NCBI GenBank assembly: GCA_025677825.1
Contig: JAIXMO010000006.1
Span: 558,001 to 622,000, forward strand
Source: Helicostylum pulchrum
Lineage: Eukaryota; Mucoromycota; Mucoromycetes; Mucorales; Mucoraceae
DNA length: 64,000 nt
Reading direction: 5' to 3'
This document shows positions 31,852-44,100 of this stretch, piece by piece. Position numbers and translations under genes: made by a program. Numbering within the stretch: position 1 is the first letter of the stretch; every line of letters starts with the position of its first letter. Below the pieces are notes generated by a model. That model had not been told where the DNA came from, did no database searches, and saw only the letters and a list, made by a program, of their open reading frames with translations.

Positions 31852-32868
31852 TTAAAGTAATCTTCTGTTAAATATAAACCATGTGGCTAAAAATAAAATT
31901 AGAAATAAATAATGGGAGTCATTAGTCGTTTTAGTTCCTATAGATGATGATGTCTCTTGAAACACTCCAATTAACCCTAAGCCCCCAAATTCATCTTCGG
32001 CATAACCCGCTGCAATACCGTATCCCTCGAAAAATGATGTAGTAGATGCGTCAAAAACGCTACTTGTCGCTTCAATTGATTTCGTAATAGGGTCTAGCTG
32101 GTTTATGTCGATCGGTGTCGGTGTACTCGTTTTGTGAATGTGTTTTAAGCTATGTCGTTCATCCTTGTCATCTTCCTTCTTTTCATCTTCCTTTTTCTCC
32201 TCTGCCTTTTTTCCTGATTCCTTCTTTCCGTTGTCTTTCTTTTCTTCTTCTTTTGTCTTCTTTTCCTCTGCTTTCTTTTCTGCTTTCTTCTTTTCTTCGT
32301 CCTTCTTTTCTGCTTTCTTCTTTTCTTCGTCCTTCTTTTCTGCTTCCTTTTTTTCTGCTTCCTTTTTTTCCTCTGCCTTCTTTTCTTCATCCTTCTTTTC
32401 TTCGTCCTTCTTTATTCCATGCTGGTGCAATTCTTTTCTCTCCTCCTCCTCCTTTTTCTTCTTTAAACTCTCTTCTGTTTTCTCAGCATCTTGTTTTCTG
32501 TACCAGTCCTCTTTATGCAACGGGTCCAAATTTTTTTTATCGGAGTCTTCTTTAATTAAAGGGTCCGGTTGATGCGAGCCTTCTTTACCGACAGAGTCTG
32601 GATGTTGTAAATGCCAACCTTCTTTCTTCTTTAACACTTCTTCCTCCTTTGCTAAATCAGGCTGTGGTGGAAACCAATCTTTGTGATTTATATCTTGTTC
32701 TTTTGTTGGATTTGGGTTTGGTACGTCTTGTTTCGTTTCTGTTTCTTCCTTGTCTACGCCCTGTTGACGTAAATCCTTTATATTTTGCTCCTTTGTAGGC
32801 TGTTGATCCTGTTTGTTAAGATCGGGACTAGGTAACTCTTTACCGTGCGTTGGTTCTATTGTACTCAT
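31852..32868 (-). CDS. Lys/Glu-rich protein with a C-terminal tail anchor
   Basis: A single open exon of 338 codons. The N-terminus (about 1-130) is polar, with repeated DPLIKED/DPLHKEDW-type elements. Residues about 130-240 are almost entirely Lys and Glu in a heptad-like coiled coil built from repeats of EEKKKAEKKD. The C-terminal 20 residues form one hydrophobic helix (HYLFLILFLATWFIFNRRLL), with no N-terminal signal, so the protein is probably tail-anchored in a membrane facing the cytosol. I do not recognise the family. The Lys/Glu region corresponds to a 30-nt tandem DNA repeat near 32270-32340 and a long polypurine strand. It converges with the upstream plus gene; their stops are 72 bases apart. 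Confidence 0.7.
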   Translation of the reverse strand: MSTIEPTHGKELPSPDLNKQDQQPTKEQNIKDLRQQGVDKEETETKQDVPNPNPTKEQDINHKDWFPPQPDLAKEEEVLKKKEGWHLQHPDSVGKEGSHQPDPLIKEDSDKKNLDPLHKEDWYRKQDAEKTEESLKKKKEEEERKELHQHGIKKDEEKKDEEKKAEEKKEAEKKEAEKKDEEKKKAEKKDEEKKKAEKKAEEKKTKEEEKKDNGKKESGKKAEEKKEDEKKEDDKDERHSLKHIHKTSTPTPIDINQLDPITKSIEATSSVFDASTTSFFEGYGIAAGYAEDEFGGLGLIGVFQETSSSIGTKTTNDSHYLFLILFLATWFIFNRRLL

Positions 32869-33288
32869 TTTTAAAGCTATAGTATATAATTAGTGCATGT
32901 TTGTATGTGTGTGTGCTTGAATTAGAGAGATAGTTACAATTCAAGTTTCTTTTTCTTACAAAAAATTTGACAGTTTTAATTGAAAAAAGGGAAAAAAGAT
33001 TATATAAATTTATATTATATCGGGATTTTTTCATTTAATATTATTCCTAAGTATGTTGAAAAAAAAAACTTTTTTCGTATATCATTCACGGTCTAATAAC
33101 TAACTTGCGTTTTCTTCTACTCTCTTTCGTTCACTTTTTGGTACATTCTTCAAGAAAAAAAAACCTTGTGTCGTGGTGTACATAGTCCATAAAGCATGGA
33201 ACGTCACGTGCATATCATGTGACATAAAAAATTCGAAAAAAAAGTTATTTAACTTATAATAAAATTTACGGTCGAGCAAATATGAATC
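32869..33288. promoter_or_regulatory. divergent upstream region with CACGTG box
   Basis: Upstream of the tail-anchored protein gene and of the tRNA. A CACGTG E-box lies in ACGTCACGTG (33201-33210), followed 8 bases later by CATGTGAC (33217-33224), an imperfect second site. Recognition by bHLH-type factors is inferred from the motif only. No gene seen. Confidence 0.4.
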
Positions 33289-33361
33289 GCCCGTGTAGCG
33301 TAATTGGATAACGCGTTAGTCTTCTAAACTAAAGATTGCGGGTTCGACCCCCGCCATGGGT
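33289..33361 (+). tRNA. tRNA-Arg (anticodon UCU)
   Basis: A complete 73-nt cloverleaf: acceptor stem GCCCGTG pairs with CATGGGT (with G-U pairs), D-arm GCGTAATTGGATAACGC, anticodon stem TTAGT/ACTAA with loop CTTCTAA placing TCT at the anticodon, and T-arm GCGGG TTCGACC CCCGC. The A box (TAGCGTAATTGG) and B box (GGTTCGACCCC) are intact. No intron is present. It decodes AGA and probably AGG. Confidence 0.96.
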
Positions 33362-33371
33362 TCTAATATAT

Positions 33372-33377
33372 ATTTTT
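33372..33377 (+). terminator. RNA polymerase III terminator
   Basis: A run of six T starts ten bases after the tRNA 3' end, with a second T run just behind it, as expected for Pol III termination. Confidence 0.7.
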
Positions 33378-33668
33378 TGTTTTTTCGCAATGCTTCCAGT
33401 GGCTTGTGTAACATCTATTTTTTTGTTCCCCATTGTTAAACGATTATTCGTTTCTGAAAAAAAGAGAGGTTAAGAGTATTTGCAATAATAAGCATAATTC
33501 TTTATCTATCACCCTTGATTAACAACATATTTAATAATATTTTTTTTTACGCTCATTGTTTTTGAGCTTTTTTTTTATTTCCTTTTTTTTTCTCTCTCTC
33601 TCTCTCTTTTCTTTCTTTCTTTCTTTATCATCTTGTATACACCTTTTTTTTTAAACCTTCTTCAAACT
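33378..33668. other. intergenic region with CT microsatellite
   Basis: T-rich sequence with a CT/CTTT microsatellite at 33590-33628. It precedes the start of the five-exon gene at 33669. Confidence 0.45.
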
Positions 33669-34677
33669 ATGAGAATTGTTCACTACCGCGAAAATAGCAT
33701 CAAATTTAGTAACAAGTACAACCATCCTAATCTCAGTAGTAAGTTTTTTAGTTTTACGAGCAAAAAAGCAAAGCGTAACGTAATTGAATTTTTCTTTTTT
33801 TCTTAAAATAAATAATAATTTCTAGGTATATATGAAGATTATGTTCCTGACGACCATACCAAAATTAACTACGTTAGTTGGTATATATAATTATACTCCT
33901 AGTTTTTATTTTATTTAATGCGACAACTAATATATATATAAAACAGTCTTTTTCAATGGATACTCGTTATCATTACAATGAAGCTTTTGATAGACAAAAA
34001 GAGCAAATTCTACCATTTGAATTATGCATAAAAGATAATGTACGAATTTTAATTCATTATTTGACAAATCCCTTTCTTTTTTTTTAACTGATGAATATTA
34101 TTTTTAGGAAGTCTTGATATATACTATGAGTAATGATCATCTAATTACCAGCATTATCGAGATATGGGCTCTAACTCAATTTCATGATCTTGATACGTGG
34201 ACTATAAACCCTGCATGGTATAATTGGGTCATTTTGGATATTTCTAGACGAATAAATCATCTTGGAAACCGAAATAATTCTAGTATTCTTATAAACCATC
34301 TAATCACACTGATATCAATGCGATTATTTTGTGAGTTTTACATATTGTTCTTCTTCTTTTCTTAAAAAACTTACTCTTTCTTATGTATAGTTGATAGCTG
34401 TCCCGAAAATAATAAAATTGATGGTATACGGTTTGACAAGTACCCATTATTTTGCAGCAAGAAACGAGCACGCCTAATACTTTTAGCGACAACCTACGGA
34501 GACTCAGTTTGTGGACTATCCGAATTTATAGACTTTTTACACATCTTGCATATGTCTGACGATGAATTCGATTTCTTTTTTAAAGACCTTCAAAAACCAA
34601 AATGGAATATCAGATATCGGATTGAATTGATGGCTAATTTGTTTCAAAGTGAAAACCCATTGGGTCCCTTTTCTTAA
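33669..34677 (+). CDS. unidentified protein, five exons
   Basis: The model 33669-33738, 33826-33872, 33947-34039, 34108-34330, 34391-34677 keeps frame throughout and gives 239 residues. I do not recognise the family. The composition is that of a soluble globular protein rich in Ile, Leu, Asn and aromatic residues, with predicted helices (LITSIIEIWALTQFHDLD, WVILDISRRINHLG) and a C-terminal helix IRYRIELMANLFQSE. No signal peptide, membrane segment or known catalytic motif is visible. The donor of intron 2 is ambiguous: GTTAGT at 33873 keeps the frame, while GTATAT at 33881 does not. It lies directly after the tRNA gene and 200 bases before NOG2. Confidence 0.55.
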
Positions 34678-34880
34678 ACAATCGTTTTTCTGGTTATTTT
34701 GTTGGCATAGAAACCAATTAAAAAGTCACAACTGAATAAAAGCAGTCTCGGTTCCTCTTTTTTTTTTTTTTTTTTTTTTTTTCTAGAGTTCTAATTGAAA
34801 GGCCTGGAAAATCCAGATAATATTAATTTGTATCCCTTCCCTTTTTTATTTCTAAAAAAAACTTTTTTAAAAAAAGTAAA

Positions 34881-37094
34881 ATGGGTCAATTCAAAAAGGA
34901 AAAGCAAAGAGTCACTCGTGACAAGGCCGGTGGCGATGATCGTGCCAAGAACTTGAGAGTGAAGGGTGAAAACTTTTACAGAGACGCAAAGAAGCTCAAG
35001 TATATCAACATGTTGAAGGGTGGTAAAGCTACTCGTAATTCTCAAGGAAGAGTTATTCATGCTGCTGAATTCCAAAGTACCGAAGTAAAGACTGCTCGTG
35101 TTGCTCCTAATCGTAAATGGTTTGGTAAGTCATTATATTTCGATCTATTTTTTTTTAAAAAAAAAGTTCAGATCTAACATTTTTTTTTTTTTAGGTAATA
35201 CTAGAGTTATTGGACAAAAGGCACTTGAAGACTTCCGTGAGTCTCTTAGTGCAAAGGTCGACGATCCTTATCAAGTTTTATTAAAGCAAAACAAGTTACC
35301 AATGTCTCTTTTGCAAGACTCAGAAAAGCATACTCGTATGCATATTCTTGAAACCGATACCTTTGAAAATACTTTTGGTGGTAAGGCACAAAGAAAGAAA
35401 CCCAAGTTGCCTATTGGTTCTATGGAAGAATTAATGACTCAAATTGAGGATACTCATGGTAAGCACATACACTAGAAAAAAGAATCGAGAAAAGAAAAAT
35501 TTACTAACCCACCCCCTTTTTTTTTATCGTAGACACCTACAAGTCCGAAAAGGATACCAGTCTTTTAGCCAACAAAGAACACGATTACACTGATGCCGCT
35601 CGTGCTTGGTACCTCCAAGCTGGTCAATCCAAGCGTATTTGGAACGAATTATACAAGGTTATTGATTCATCTGATGTTATCATTCACGTTCTTGATGCTC
35701 GTGATCCTATCGGTACCCGTTGTGTCAACATTGAGAACTTTATCAGAAAGGAAAAGCCTCACAAGCAATTATTGTTCGTTCTTAACAAGTGTGATCTTGT
35801 TCCTACCTGGTCTACCGCTCGTTGGGTCTCTCACCTCTCCAAGACCGCCCCTACTCTTGCTTTCCATGCCTCCATCAACAACTCCTTCGGTAAGGGTTCT
35901 CTTATCCAACTCTTGCGTCAATTCTCTTCTCTTCACAGTGACAGAAAGCAAATCTCCGTTGGTTTTATTGGTTACCCCAATACTGGTAAATCTTCCATCA
36001 TTAACACATTAAAGGCCAAGAAGGTTTGTACCGTTGCTCCTGTTCCTGGAGAGACCAAGGTCTGGCAATATATTACTTTGATGAAGCGTATTTACCTTAT
36101 CGATTGTCCTGGTGTTGTACCACCTAACGTAGACGATGGTGAAGTCGATATTATTTTGAAGGGTTCCGTTCGTGTTGAAAAGATGGCTAACCCCGAAGAT
36201 ACTATTCCTACCATTTTATCTCGTGTTAGACATGAATACATCAAGAGAACTTATGGTCTTCAAGGATGGACTGATTCTACTGATTTCCTTGAGCAAATCG
36301 CTAGAAAGACTGGTAAATTACTTAAAAAGGGTGAGCCTGATGTACATAACGTTTCCATTATGGTTCTTAACGATTGGCTCCGTGGTCGTATCCCTTACTA
36401 TGTTCCCCCTCCTGAGGCTGTTGAGCCTTTAACCGAAGAACAAATCGAAGAAAAGAAGAAGAACAAGACAATCGGTGTCGAACAATTGTTTGGCAAGATT
36501 AATGTCAGTGCTGATTTCTTAGAAGATGATTTAGCTAACAACAAGCAATTGGTTGCAGAAGAACGTGCTAGAGTTAAGGCTAGAAAGGCTGAAGAAGCTG
36601 CTGCTAAACTCTACGCTACTGGTTCCAACAAGATTATCAAGAAGAAGGTTGATCCTAAGCCTGTTGTTGCTCAACCCGAAGTTACTGATTGGGATGAGGT
36701 CTTTGAAAGCGTCGTTGGTGAAGAGGGACCTATTGTCAAGGCTCCTATCATCGAAGGTGAAGAAGAAGAGGAGGTTGAGGAAGCTGTTGAAGACATCGAT
36801 AGTGAACTTGAGATGAGTGGTGAAGATGATGATGAAGAAGAGGAAGAGACATCAGCAGTTGTAGAGGAAGCTGGTGAATCCAAGGAAGTTGATGAAGAAG
36901 AACATCCTTCCAAGAAGGTCAAGGTTAACAATAACGAAACAATCATTGATAAGAAGAGTAAAAACTATTATGATAATGTTAATGTTAAGAATAAGAACCG
37001 TAACAAGGTTAAGCCCGATGAGGCTGCCAAGAAGGTCCTTCGTTCTCGCTTAAAGGGTCTTACTGTCACTGCTGGTACTAAGCGTAAGAGATAA
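34881..37094 (+). CDS. NOG2: nucleolar GTPase NOG2, 60S ribosome assembly
   Basis: Three exons (34881-35124, 35195-35458, 35533-37094) give 689 residues. The N-terminal NGP1NT region is basic ([20 protein letters not shown], then [19 protein letters not shown]). The GTPase domain is circularly permuted as in the YlqF/NOG2 family: G4 NKCD at about 254-257, then G1 GYPNTGKSS at 316-324 and G3 DCPG at 360-363. A YYVPPPE motif follows, then an acidic Glu/Asp-rich tail and a basic C-terminus ([12 protein letters not shown]...KRKR). In yeast Nog2/Nug2 acts in late nuclear maturation and export of pre-60S particles. Codons are biased toward C/T-ending highly expressed types. Together with fibrillarin, RACK1 and MetRS it adds to the translation-related genes in this window. 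Confidence 0.97.
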
Positions 37095-37513
37095 ATCAAA
37101 TTTTTGTATTTTAATTAAACCACACTTCCTCCTCTCCTCCCTACCACCCCCTCCACCAACAAACAAACTTCACAAAATAGACTCACATATAATTTTTTTT
37201 TTCTATTCACAATCTATCACCTGTCTTTTTATACGTAATCGCATTCTCTCTTTTTTTTTTCATTTTTATATTATATCTTTTTTTCTCCCCCTTTATTTTA
37301 ACTTTTTTTTAAATTATGTATAAAAAACGGTCTTTGAAAGCACACAAAAACACTTGTCCTTTTTTTTTTTATTTTGTATACCCTATAAATGACGTCGAAC
37401 GTGTGGGTTTTGTTCAATTAGAACTCAACACCAGGGTTGAAAGATATTATTTTCAGACAGCCCGCAAAATTGTTTTTTTTTCTCTTCTTCAACTCCCCCC
37501 ACTCTTTATATAA
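37095..37513. other. intergenic region
   Basis: CT-rich and T-rich sequence covering the NOG2 3' end and the promoter/leader of the complex I subunit gene. The 65-codon ORF at 37316-37513 lies in the leader and has no family features. Confidence 0.4.
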
Positions 37514-37920
37514 ATGTCTGCTTTGAAATCACAATTAAAGGGCCTTAAAGAGCTTCGTCTTCAATTCTGTCAAACTTCACCTTCCAGCAGCGGTCTTCGG
37601 TAAAAAAAAAAGCAATATATATATATATATAAAACCAAAAAACATTGTATTCATTTATTTTAATAGTGATTTCGTCGCAAAGAACTATGTCAACATTAAG
37701 AAGGCTAACCCTGAACTTCCTATCTTAGTTCGTGAAGCTAGTGGTATTGAAGCTCGTGCTTTTGCTCGTTTCGGTAAATAGTGCAATACCTAACAAACAA
37801 TTTCTTTTATTAATGTTTTTTACTGTAATAGACAAAGGTGTTGAACGTAAAATTACTCTTAAGAATGCTTCAGCACAAGATATTGAAAACACCTTGGCAC
37901 AATTGGTAAAGTCTGCTTAA
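37514..37920 (+). CDS. complex I subunit NDUFA2/B8
   Basis: Three exons (37514-37599, 37667-37773, 37832-37920) give 93 residues, the normal size for the B8 accessory subunit of NADH:ubiquinone oxidoreductase. The thioredoxin-like L51/S25/CI-B8 fold is recognisable: LKELRLQFCQTSPSSSGLRD, the NPELPILVRE strand and EARAFARFDKGVERKITL, then a C-terminal helix IENTLAQLVK. The protein sits in the matrix arm of complex I near the N-module. No cleavable presequence is obvious, as usual for this subunit. Both introns are short (67 and 58 nt). Its presence means the organism has a multisubunit complex I. Confidence 0.92.
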
Positions 37921-38329
37921 ATTACCATAGAAAAAAAAATGGAAACGAAACGAAAAAAAAAGATAAGAGGAAAGACACAATATCCATCGTACATAAAATC
38001 CCTTTCTTTTTTACCTCCTCTTCTTCTTCAGTAACGAAATAATAATAAAAAAAAAAGCGCAGAAAAAACCTCGCAAAAAAAACTGTACAAACAATAAGCA
38101 TGAAAAAGTAAATAATTGGCATAATTAGCATAAATTAGCGTTTTAGACACTCAGTAACATAACCAAAAGGAACGAAAGATCCATCTTTTTTTTTTGTGTG
38201 GCTTGTATATCTTGATTTTTGTTACATTCAAACCACGGTATGATTTTTTTCCCATCTATACGCCATACGCCATCTTTTTTTTAGACTTTTTCTTTTTCTA
38301 TTACTTTTTTTAAACAAAAAAAAAAAAAA
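37921..38329. other. intergenic region
   Basis: A-rich sequence and short hydrophobic chance ORFs on the minus strand. The last 60 bases are the leader of the methionyl-tRNA synthetase gene, with an A13 run directly before its ATG. Confidence 0.4.
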
Positions 38330-41154
38330 ATGCCTGCTGCAGTAAAGATAACTTTACCCAAGTTGTCAGCCAACACTAAACCTTTCGCCAACGCCTTAAA
38401 GTTGTCCATGGCTGCACAAGTCACTGGTTCCAAACTTGTCGAGACAGCTGGCGAAGCAGTTACTTTAGTTGTCTCTAACGACCTTGCTTTAACCGACGCC
38501 AATGCTGCTTTAAAGTAAATTTTATTTAATTTTATTTTCTTCTTTTGTAATCTATATTAAATACTTGGAAACGTAGGTATATCTTTAACGCCACCACTTT
38601 CGATATTTTACAATCTATTGTCATTGAAAAGGAAGAAACTCTTGTTAGTCCTTTAGTTATCAAGAGAAGAATTGACCAAGCTTTCCAAAACGTCGAAGAA
38701 ATCATTTCTAAGCACGGTAAAGCTTTTACCAAGGTAAAACCAAAAAAAAAAAAGGTACCACTTTAGAGGAGGAATTGCAACACTGATACGCGAAAGTTAC
38801 ATTTTTTTTTTTAGGAATCAGACAAGGTTACTATCGTTGATGTTATTTACTACGGTACTCTCTTTGAGACCTTCTCTTCTGCCAAGGAACCTAGCAAGTA
38901 TCCTCTCTTAGCTGCTTGGTTCGATATTGTTTCCAAGAACGCAAAGATGATTGCTGGTATTGAATATATCAAGGAACAGGTATATTATTTTTTTGAATTG
39001 AGTGAAGAAACTATATAATCATGACTCATAACACATAATAGATTAACAAGGGAGCTAAACCCAAGAAGCAAGCTGCTCATGCTGAAAAGAAGGTCACTAA
39101 GGAAATTCCTGTACCTGTTTTCAATTCTGCCACTCAAAAGATTACCGCCAATATTGAAGCAAAGACAATTGACCCATCTGTCAAGTAAGTGTTACATAAA
39201 ATGTGTGTGGGAAATATATGCAAAGTGACTCACGCGAGGACCACAATTTTTTTTTTTTACGAATAGAGTTCTTCCCAAGGACAACGAACGTAACATTTTG
39301 ATTACTTCTGCTCTTCCTTACGTCAACAATGTTCCTCATTTGGGTAACATTGTCGGTTCCACATTAAGTGCTGATGTGTACGCTAGATACTGTCGTGCTC
39401 GTGGATACAACACTGCTTTCTTCTGCGGTACCGATGAATACGGAACTGCTACTGAAACCAAGGCCTTGGAAGAAGGTGTCTCCTGTAAGGAACTCTGTGA
39501 TAAGTATAACGCCATCCATACCAGTGTTTACGAATGGTTTGATTTATCTTTCGATCTTTTCGGTCGTACTACCACCGATAAGCAAACTGAAATCGCTCAA
39601 GATATGTTTATGAAGAATTTCGAAAATGGTAACATTATTATGGAAACCATGACTCAATTATATTGTGAAAAGTGTTCTCGGTAAGTTTGTGTGTTGTATG
39701 ACGACTTTGGTCTGCGCTTTAATACTCATATCACCCGCTTAAATTGTAGTTTCTTGGCTGATCGTTATGTTGAAGGTGTTTGTCCTCACTGCAAGTACGA
39801 TGTACGTATAACTTTTTTTAATTGGGCTAAAAGAGAGAAAGAGTATTAAGTTTTTTTTTTAATATGTAGGATGCTCGTGGTGATCAATGTGATTCTTGCG
39901 GTAAGCTTTTAAACGCTACAGATCTTATTAAGCCTCGTTGTAAGTTGGATGGTAACTCCCCTATCACCCGGGACTCCAACCATCTTTTCCTTGATTTGGC
40001 TAAGCTTCAACCTGAAATCGAAAAGGCCTTTAAAAAGTCTACCGAGGAGGGTAAGTGGTCTGCTAACGGTATTCATATCACTCAATCCTGGTTAAAGGAA
40101 GGTTTGAGACAACGTTGTATTACGCGTGATTTGAAGTGGGGAACTCCTGTTCCTCTTAAGGGTTATGAAGATAAGGTATTCTATGTTTGGTTTGATGCTC
40201 CTATCGGTTATCCTAGTATCACCGCTAATTATACTGATGAGTGGGAAAAGTGGTGGAAGAACCCTGAGAACGTCAAGTTGTATCAATTTATGGGTAAGGA
40301 TAATGTTCCTTTCCATTCCGTTATTTTCCCTGCTTCTGAAATCGGTACTGGTGAGAACTGGACTATTGTTAACCATATTAGTACTTGTGGTAAGTTGATT
40401 TTTTTTTTAAAAAATGTGTGTGTGGAGATTAAATATTTTGTTTTTTTTAGAATACCTTAACTATGAGGGTGGTAAGTTCTCGAAGTCTCGTAACGTTGGT
40501 GTATTTGGTAACAATGCCGAAGCTACCGGTATTCCTCCTTCTGTATGGCGTTACTACCTTATGTCGGTTCGCCCAGAGACCAGTGATTCCATGTTCACCT
40601 GGAACGAATTTATTACCAAGAACAACAGTGAATTGTTAAACAATCTCGGTAACTTTGTTAACCGTGCTATTCGTTTTATCTTTGCAAAGTATGATGGTGT
40701 TATTCCCAAGGCCGATTTCTCTGGTAAGTTAGAGGCTGATCTTATCAAGGACGTCAATGTATTGTTGAAGCAGTATGTTGAAACCATGGAGGCTGTCAAG
40801 CTTAGATCCGGTCTCGGTATCGCCATGGCTATCTCTGCTCGTGGCAACCTATACCTCCAAGAAGCCAACTTGAGTAACGTCTTATTCGATGAAACTCGTC
40901 CCAAGTGTGACGCTGTTGTCGCTACCGCTGTCAACTTGATCTACCTTTTATCTGCTATTATTAGCCCTTATATGCCTGCTATTGCTGAGTCCATGTGTCG
41001 TCAATTAAACGCTCCTCTTCGTAACATTCCTGATGAGTTATCTATTGATATCTTGCCTGGTCATGTCTTGGGTGGTGCTGAATACTTGTTCACTAAAATC
41101 GATGAGAAGATGGAAGAAGTCTGGAAGGGCAAGTATGGTACCGGTTCCGGTTAA
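38330..41154 (+). CDS. cytosolic methionyl-tRNA synthetase
   Basis: Eight exons (38330-38514, 38577-38733, 38815-38979, 39042-39184, 39267-39680, 39750-39801, 39870-40389, 40451-41154) give 779 residues. Residues 1-190 form a GST-C-like appendix, as in yeast Mes1 and human MARS1, where it mediates complex formation. A Lys-rich linker follows. The class I catalytic core starts with [19 protein letters not shown], the HIGH-equivalent HLGN at 241-244, then the [13 protein letters not shown] motif. Zinc-knuckle cysteine pairs (CEKCSR, CPHCK, CDSCGK) are split by two introns around a 52-nt exon. The KMSKS motif appears as KFSKS (554-558). The anticodon-binding helical domain begins with [15 protein letters not shown]. 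The enzyme charges tRNA-Met in the cytosol; no mitochondrial presequence is visible. Confidence 0.97.
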
Positions 41155-44100
41155 ATTGTACATCTTTTTTTTTTTTATTGAATAAAATTATCAAACTTTT
41201 ATAAAAAAAAAATATATATATATAATTTAAACTTTTAGCAGTGGGAAAATACTTTTGTATACAATACACTTGTGATTTAACAGTTGTAGTACAATCTTTT
41301 TCAATTCTTTTTTTTTTATTTTTTTTATATCTAAAATGATCGGTTACTCAAGAGCTTAATAACTTTACAACATTGGGGGAACCACTCAGAAGCCAATTCT
41401 TTTTCACTCGTAGTAAAATGTTAATCGATTTCCCTTATTTGGTAGTATATGTATGGATTACAAGGATTTTTAAGTATTTTAAAGTAATTTTTTTTTTTTG
41501 TATAAATGATTGTGGTCATTTACACGTCTTGGATTAATAAGCTCTAACCCCAACATACAAGTTTTTTATAGTAATATGTATACATGCAAAAGACGCTAGT
41601 ATCATGTTGGGGAGGGTCGTACATGAAGGGCTTATATGTTAAAAGCAAATTAATGCTACACATATTTATGGGGGGAGGGGGAGGCATATCGCCCATCTCT
41701 TGGTAGCATTGACATGAGACTTGCAGCAGCTCATCAAACAATCGCCCCGATTTTATCAGCTGAAGAGTATATGTATTCGAGCCACAAATCGTCATTATGC
41801 GCCCCCCAAAAAAAATATGTATATCATTCAAAAAAAAAAGAAAAAAAAGCAGCAATAAATTACCATATAAAGACATGTCGAATTCTTTTGCGCACATACC
41901 ATTGTTGAACTGCGTCATTTTTTTTTTGAGCGTTTTGACCACACCGCATTGACTTAATCGCAGCTTTATTCAAGAGCAAATCGAATATAAGGTACCTTAT
42001 GACCTTTTTGTTTATCTCGAATAATACACATTATCAAAGCGTGAGATAAAAAAAAAAGAATAACTCCGGGCAACCTCCATGTCACAAAGAATAAGTGATT
42101 ATGTAAAACCGTGATATTTTTTTCTTTCATTCTGTTTATAATCACGTTTCTGCAAAAGTAAACAAAATGTTTGTTGTACATGTACCTCGAATTTTAACGC
42201 GTAAAAGAAACAGTAAGATAGATCAAGATAGAAATTAGGTAATACCAAAATCTCATTTCTCATACACAACATTGCATTATAAATTATCAGACTCTTTTTT
42301 TTTTTTATATATATGCTTTTTTTTTCCACGGAACAATAAGAAATATAGATAGGTGTACAAAGGTAATCATGGGGTTGGGGGTTTTTCTTTTTTTTTTTAG
42401 AAAAAGGTTACAAAATAAGTTTTATTTGGTAAAGAGAAAAAAAAACCTTTTTTGTTTTTTAAAAGGTTCTACGTATATGAATTATATTACTAAACATAAA
42501 AGTAAGCCATATCTTACCGAGTTATGTGCCACACGAAGTTTCGTAAAAAAAAAAAAAAACGCGGGGGGACTATCAGAATATAAATCGGCTGATTTAAATT
42601 TGAACGCGAAAAAAAATAGTATGAAGAGCCAAACTAAACCTTAAGAGGTTGAAGACACAATTGTGTCGTCCCAGTGACATAACCTGAGAGGGTCGACGAA
42701 TAAATGTAAACATGACCTCCATTTTAAAAAAAAAGATATTCCACTTTTTTATCAGGGCAAGTGGGTTTGTTTATCGGAAACCGAATATCGAGTGACAAGA
42801 CCAAAGTGACTCGTACGTTTTTTTTAGTCCGTTACTTCGGATGGGAAAACACGTTACTTTTTTTTTTTCTAAAGATGCTATTTTATTATATAAGATTTGG
42901 TTTGTTATTTTTCCAAAAAAAACAAACAAAAAGAAAAGCTATGTGTGAAAATTTAAAAATGGTGGGAACTCATTGTTAAAGTTTAAAAAAAATGTTACTT
43001 TGTAGTAAATATTACTAGTCGCGCGACCGAGAAAATAAATAAGGTTTGGCCGTTACCAAAGGCGGGATTTTTTTTTTAATTAAAAATACGAAAAAGTAAG
43101 GTTTGCCATGTGGTGAAATATATTGAACTCAGATAAGTTTTACATGTTTCTCTTGGCCAGATTATTGCAATGCAATCTTATGTAAAATAAGACGACAAGC
43201 CCCGTTTGCACCTACTATTTTTCAGTTTACGTGCAAGTTTAAAAAAGAAGTTTTTAAGCAAGAGAAAGATATACCAGTTCTGATCTAAAAAAGATATACA
43301 GTTCGGACCTAAAACAGAAATACGGTGAAAAAAAAAAGCCCTTAATTTTTCTTTTGGTAATTTTAGATCAGTTTTTTTTTTTTTAAAAAGATAAAGAAAA
43401 TTATAATCCTATAGAAATATACTCGAGTGTATTATTAATGATTTGAAATGCGGACTCGGAATAGGGTTTTTGGAGTATTACAAAACATCTGGTCGGTGGT
43501 ATAAATAAGAAGCTATACTCACCAATTTGAAAAACGGAAAGATGGAACCAACGAAAGAGAAGGGGAGATCCTTTTTGATTTAATCTTTTGTAAATATTAT
43601 GTAGTACCATATATTACCTATTTTAAGAAATTTCTTATTTAACGAAACCTGGTTAATAGGACAAACCCACAAAAATGTGTTATCAAAAAAAAAAAAAAAA
43701 AAAAAAAATACGTGATGTTTTTAGAATGCCATGACGACGATACTAGGGTTTATAGCCACTTCAAATGTCATACAAGATCAATCTTCCACATTGGTCGTGT
43801 TACATTAAATGTCTTTTTGTTATTTTATATATAATTAGCTATTATAAAAAAACGAGGGCCGATCATACGGTCAAGTTTGGATTTCTGCTTCCTTGCTTTT
43901 CCGAGGTATAGGTACGTGTAATGTCATATGTCTATTTCATTAGAATATCCCTTTTATTAAAAAAACAGGGTGCAGCTTTTTTATAAAAAAAAAAAAACTA
44001 AACTTCTATGCTATTTGGTTTTAATATTTATCTAATATTATCTTTAATACTATTTTTATATATTACAAAATTACTATGAGGACTATTGACTAATCCTGGT

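Noticed and set aside
32115..32572. Plus-strand Phe/Ser/Leu-rich ORFs of about 145 codons
   Set aside because: Antisense readings of the Lys/Glu-rich tract of the tail-anchored protein gene.
41544..41942. 132-codon minus ORF in the long gene-free region
   Set aside because: Composition dominated by homopolymer codons; no family feature; neighbouring frames are closed.
42654..42667. Perfect 14-bp palindrome GACACAATTGTGTC
   Set aside because: Single occurrence, not near a gene start; palindromes of this size are expected by chance in 64 kb of AT-rich DNA.
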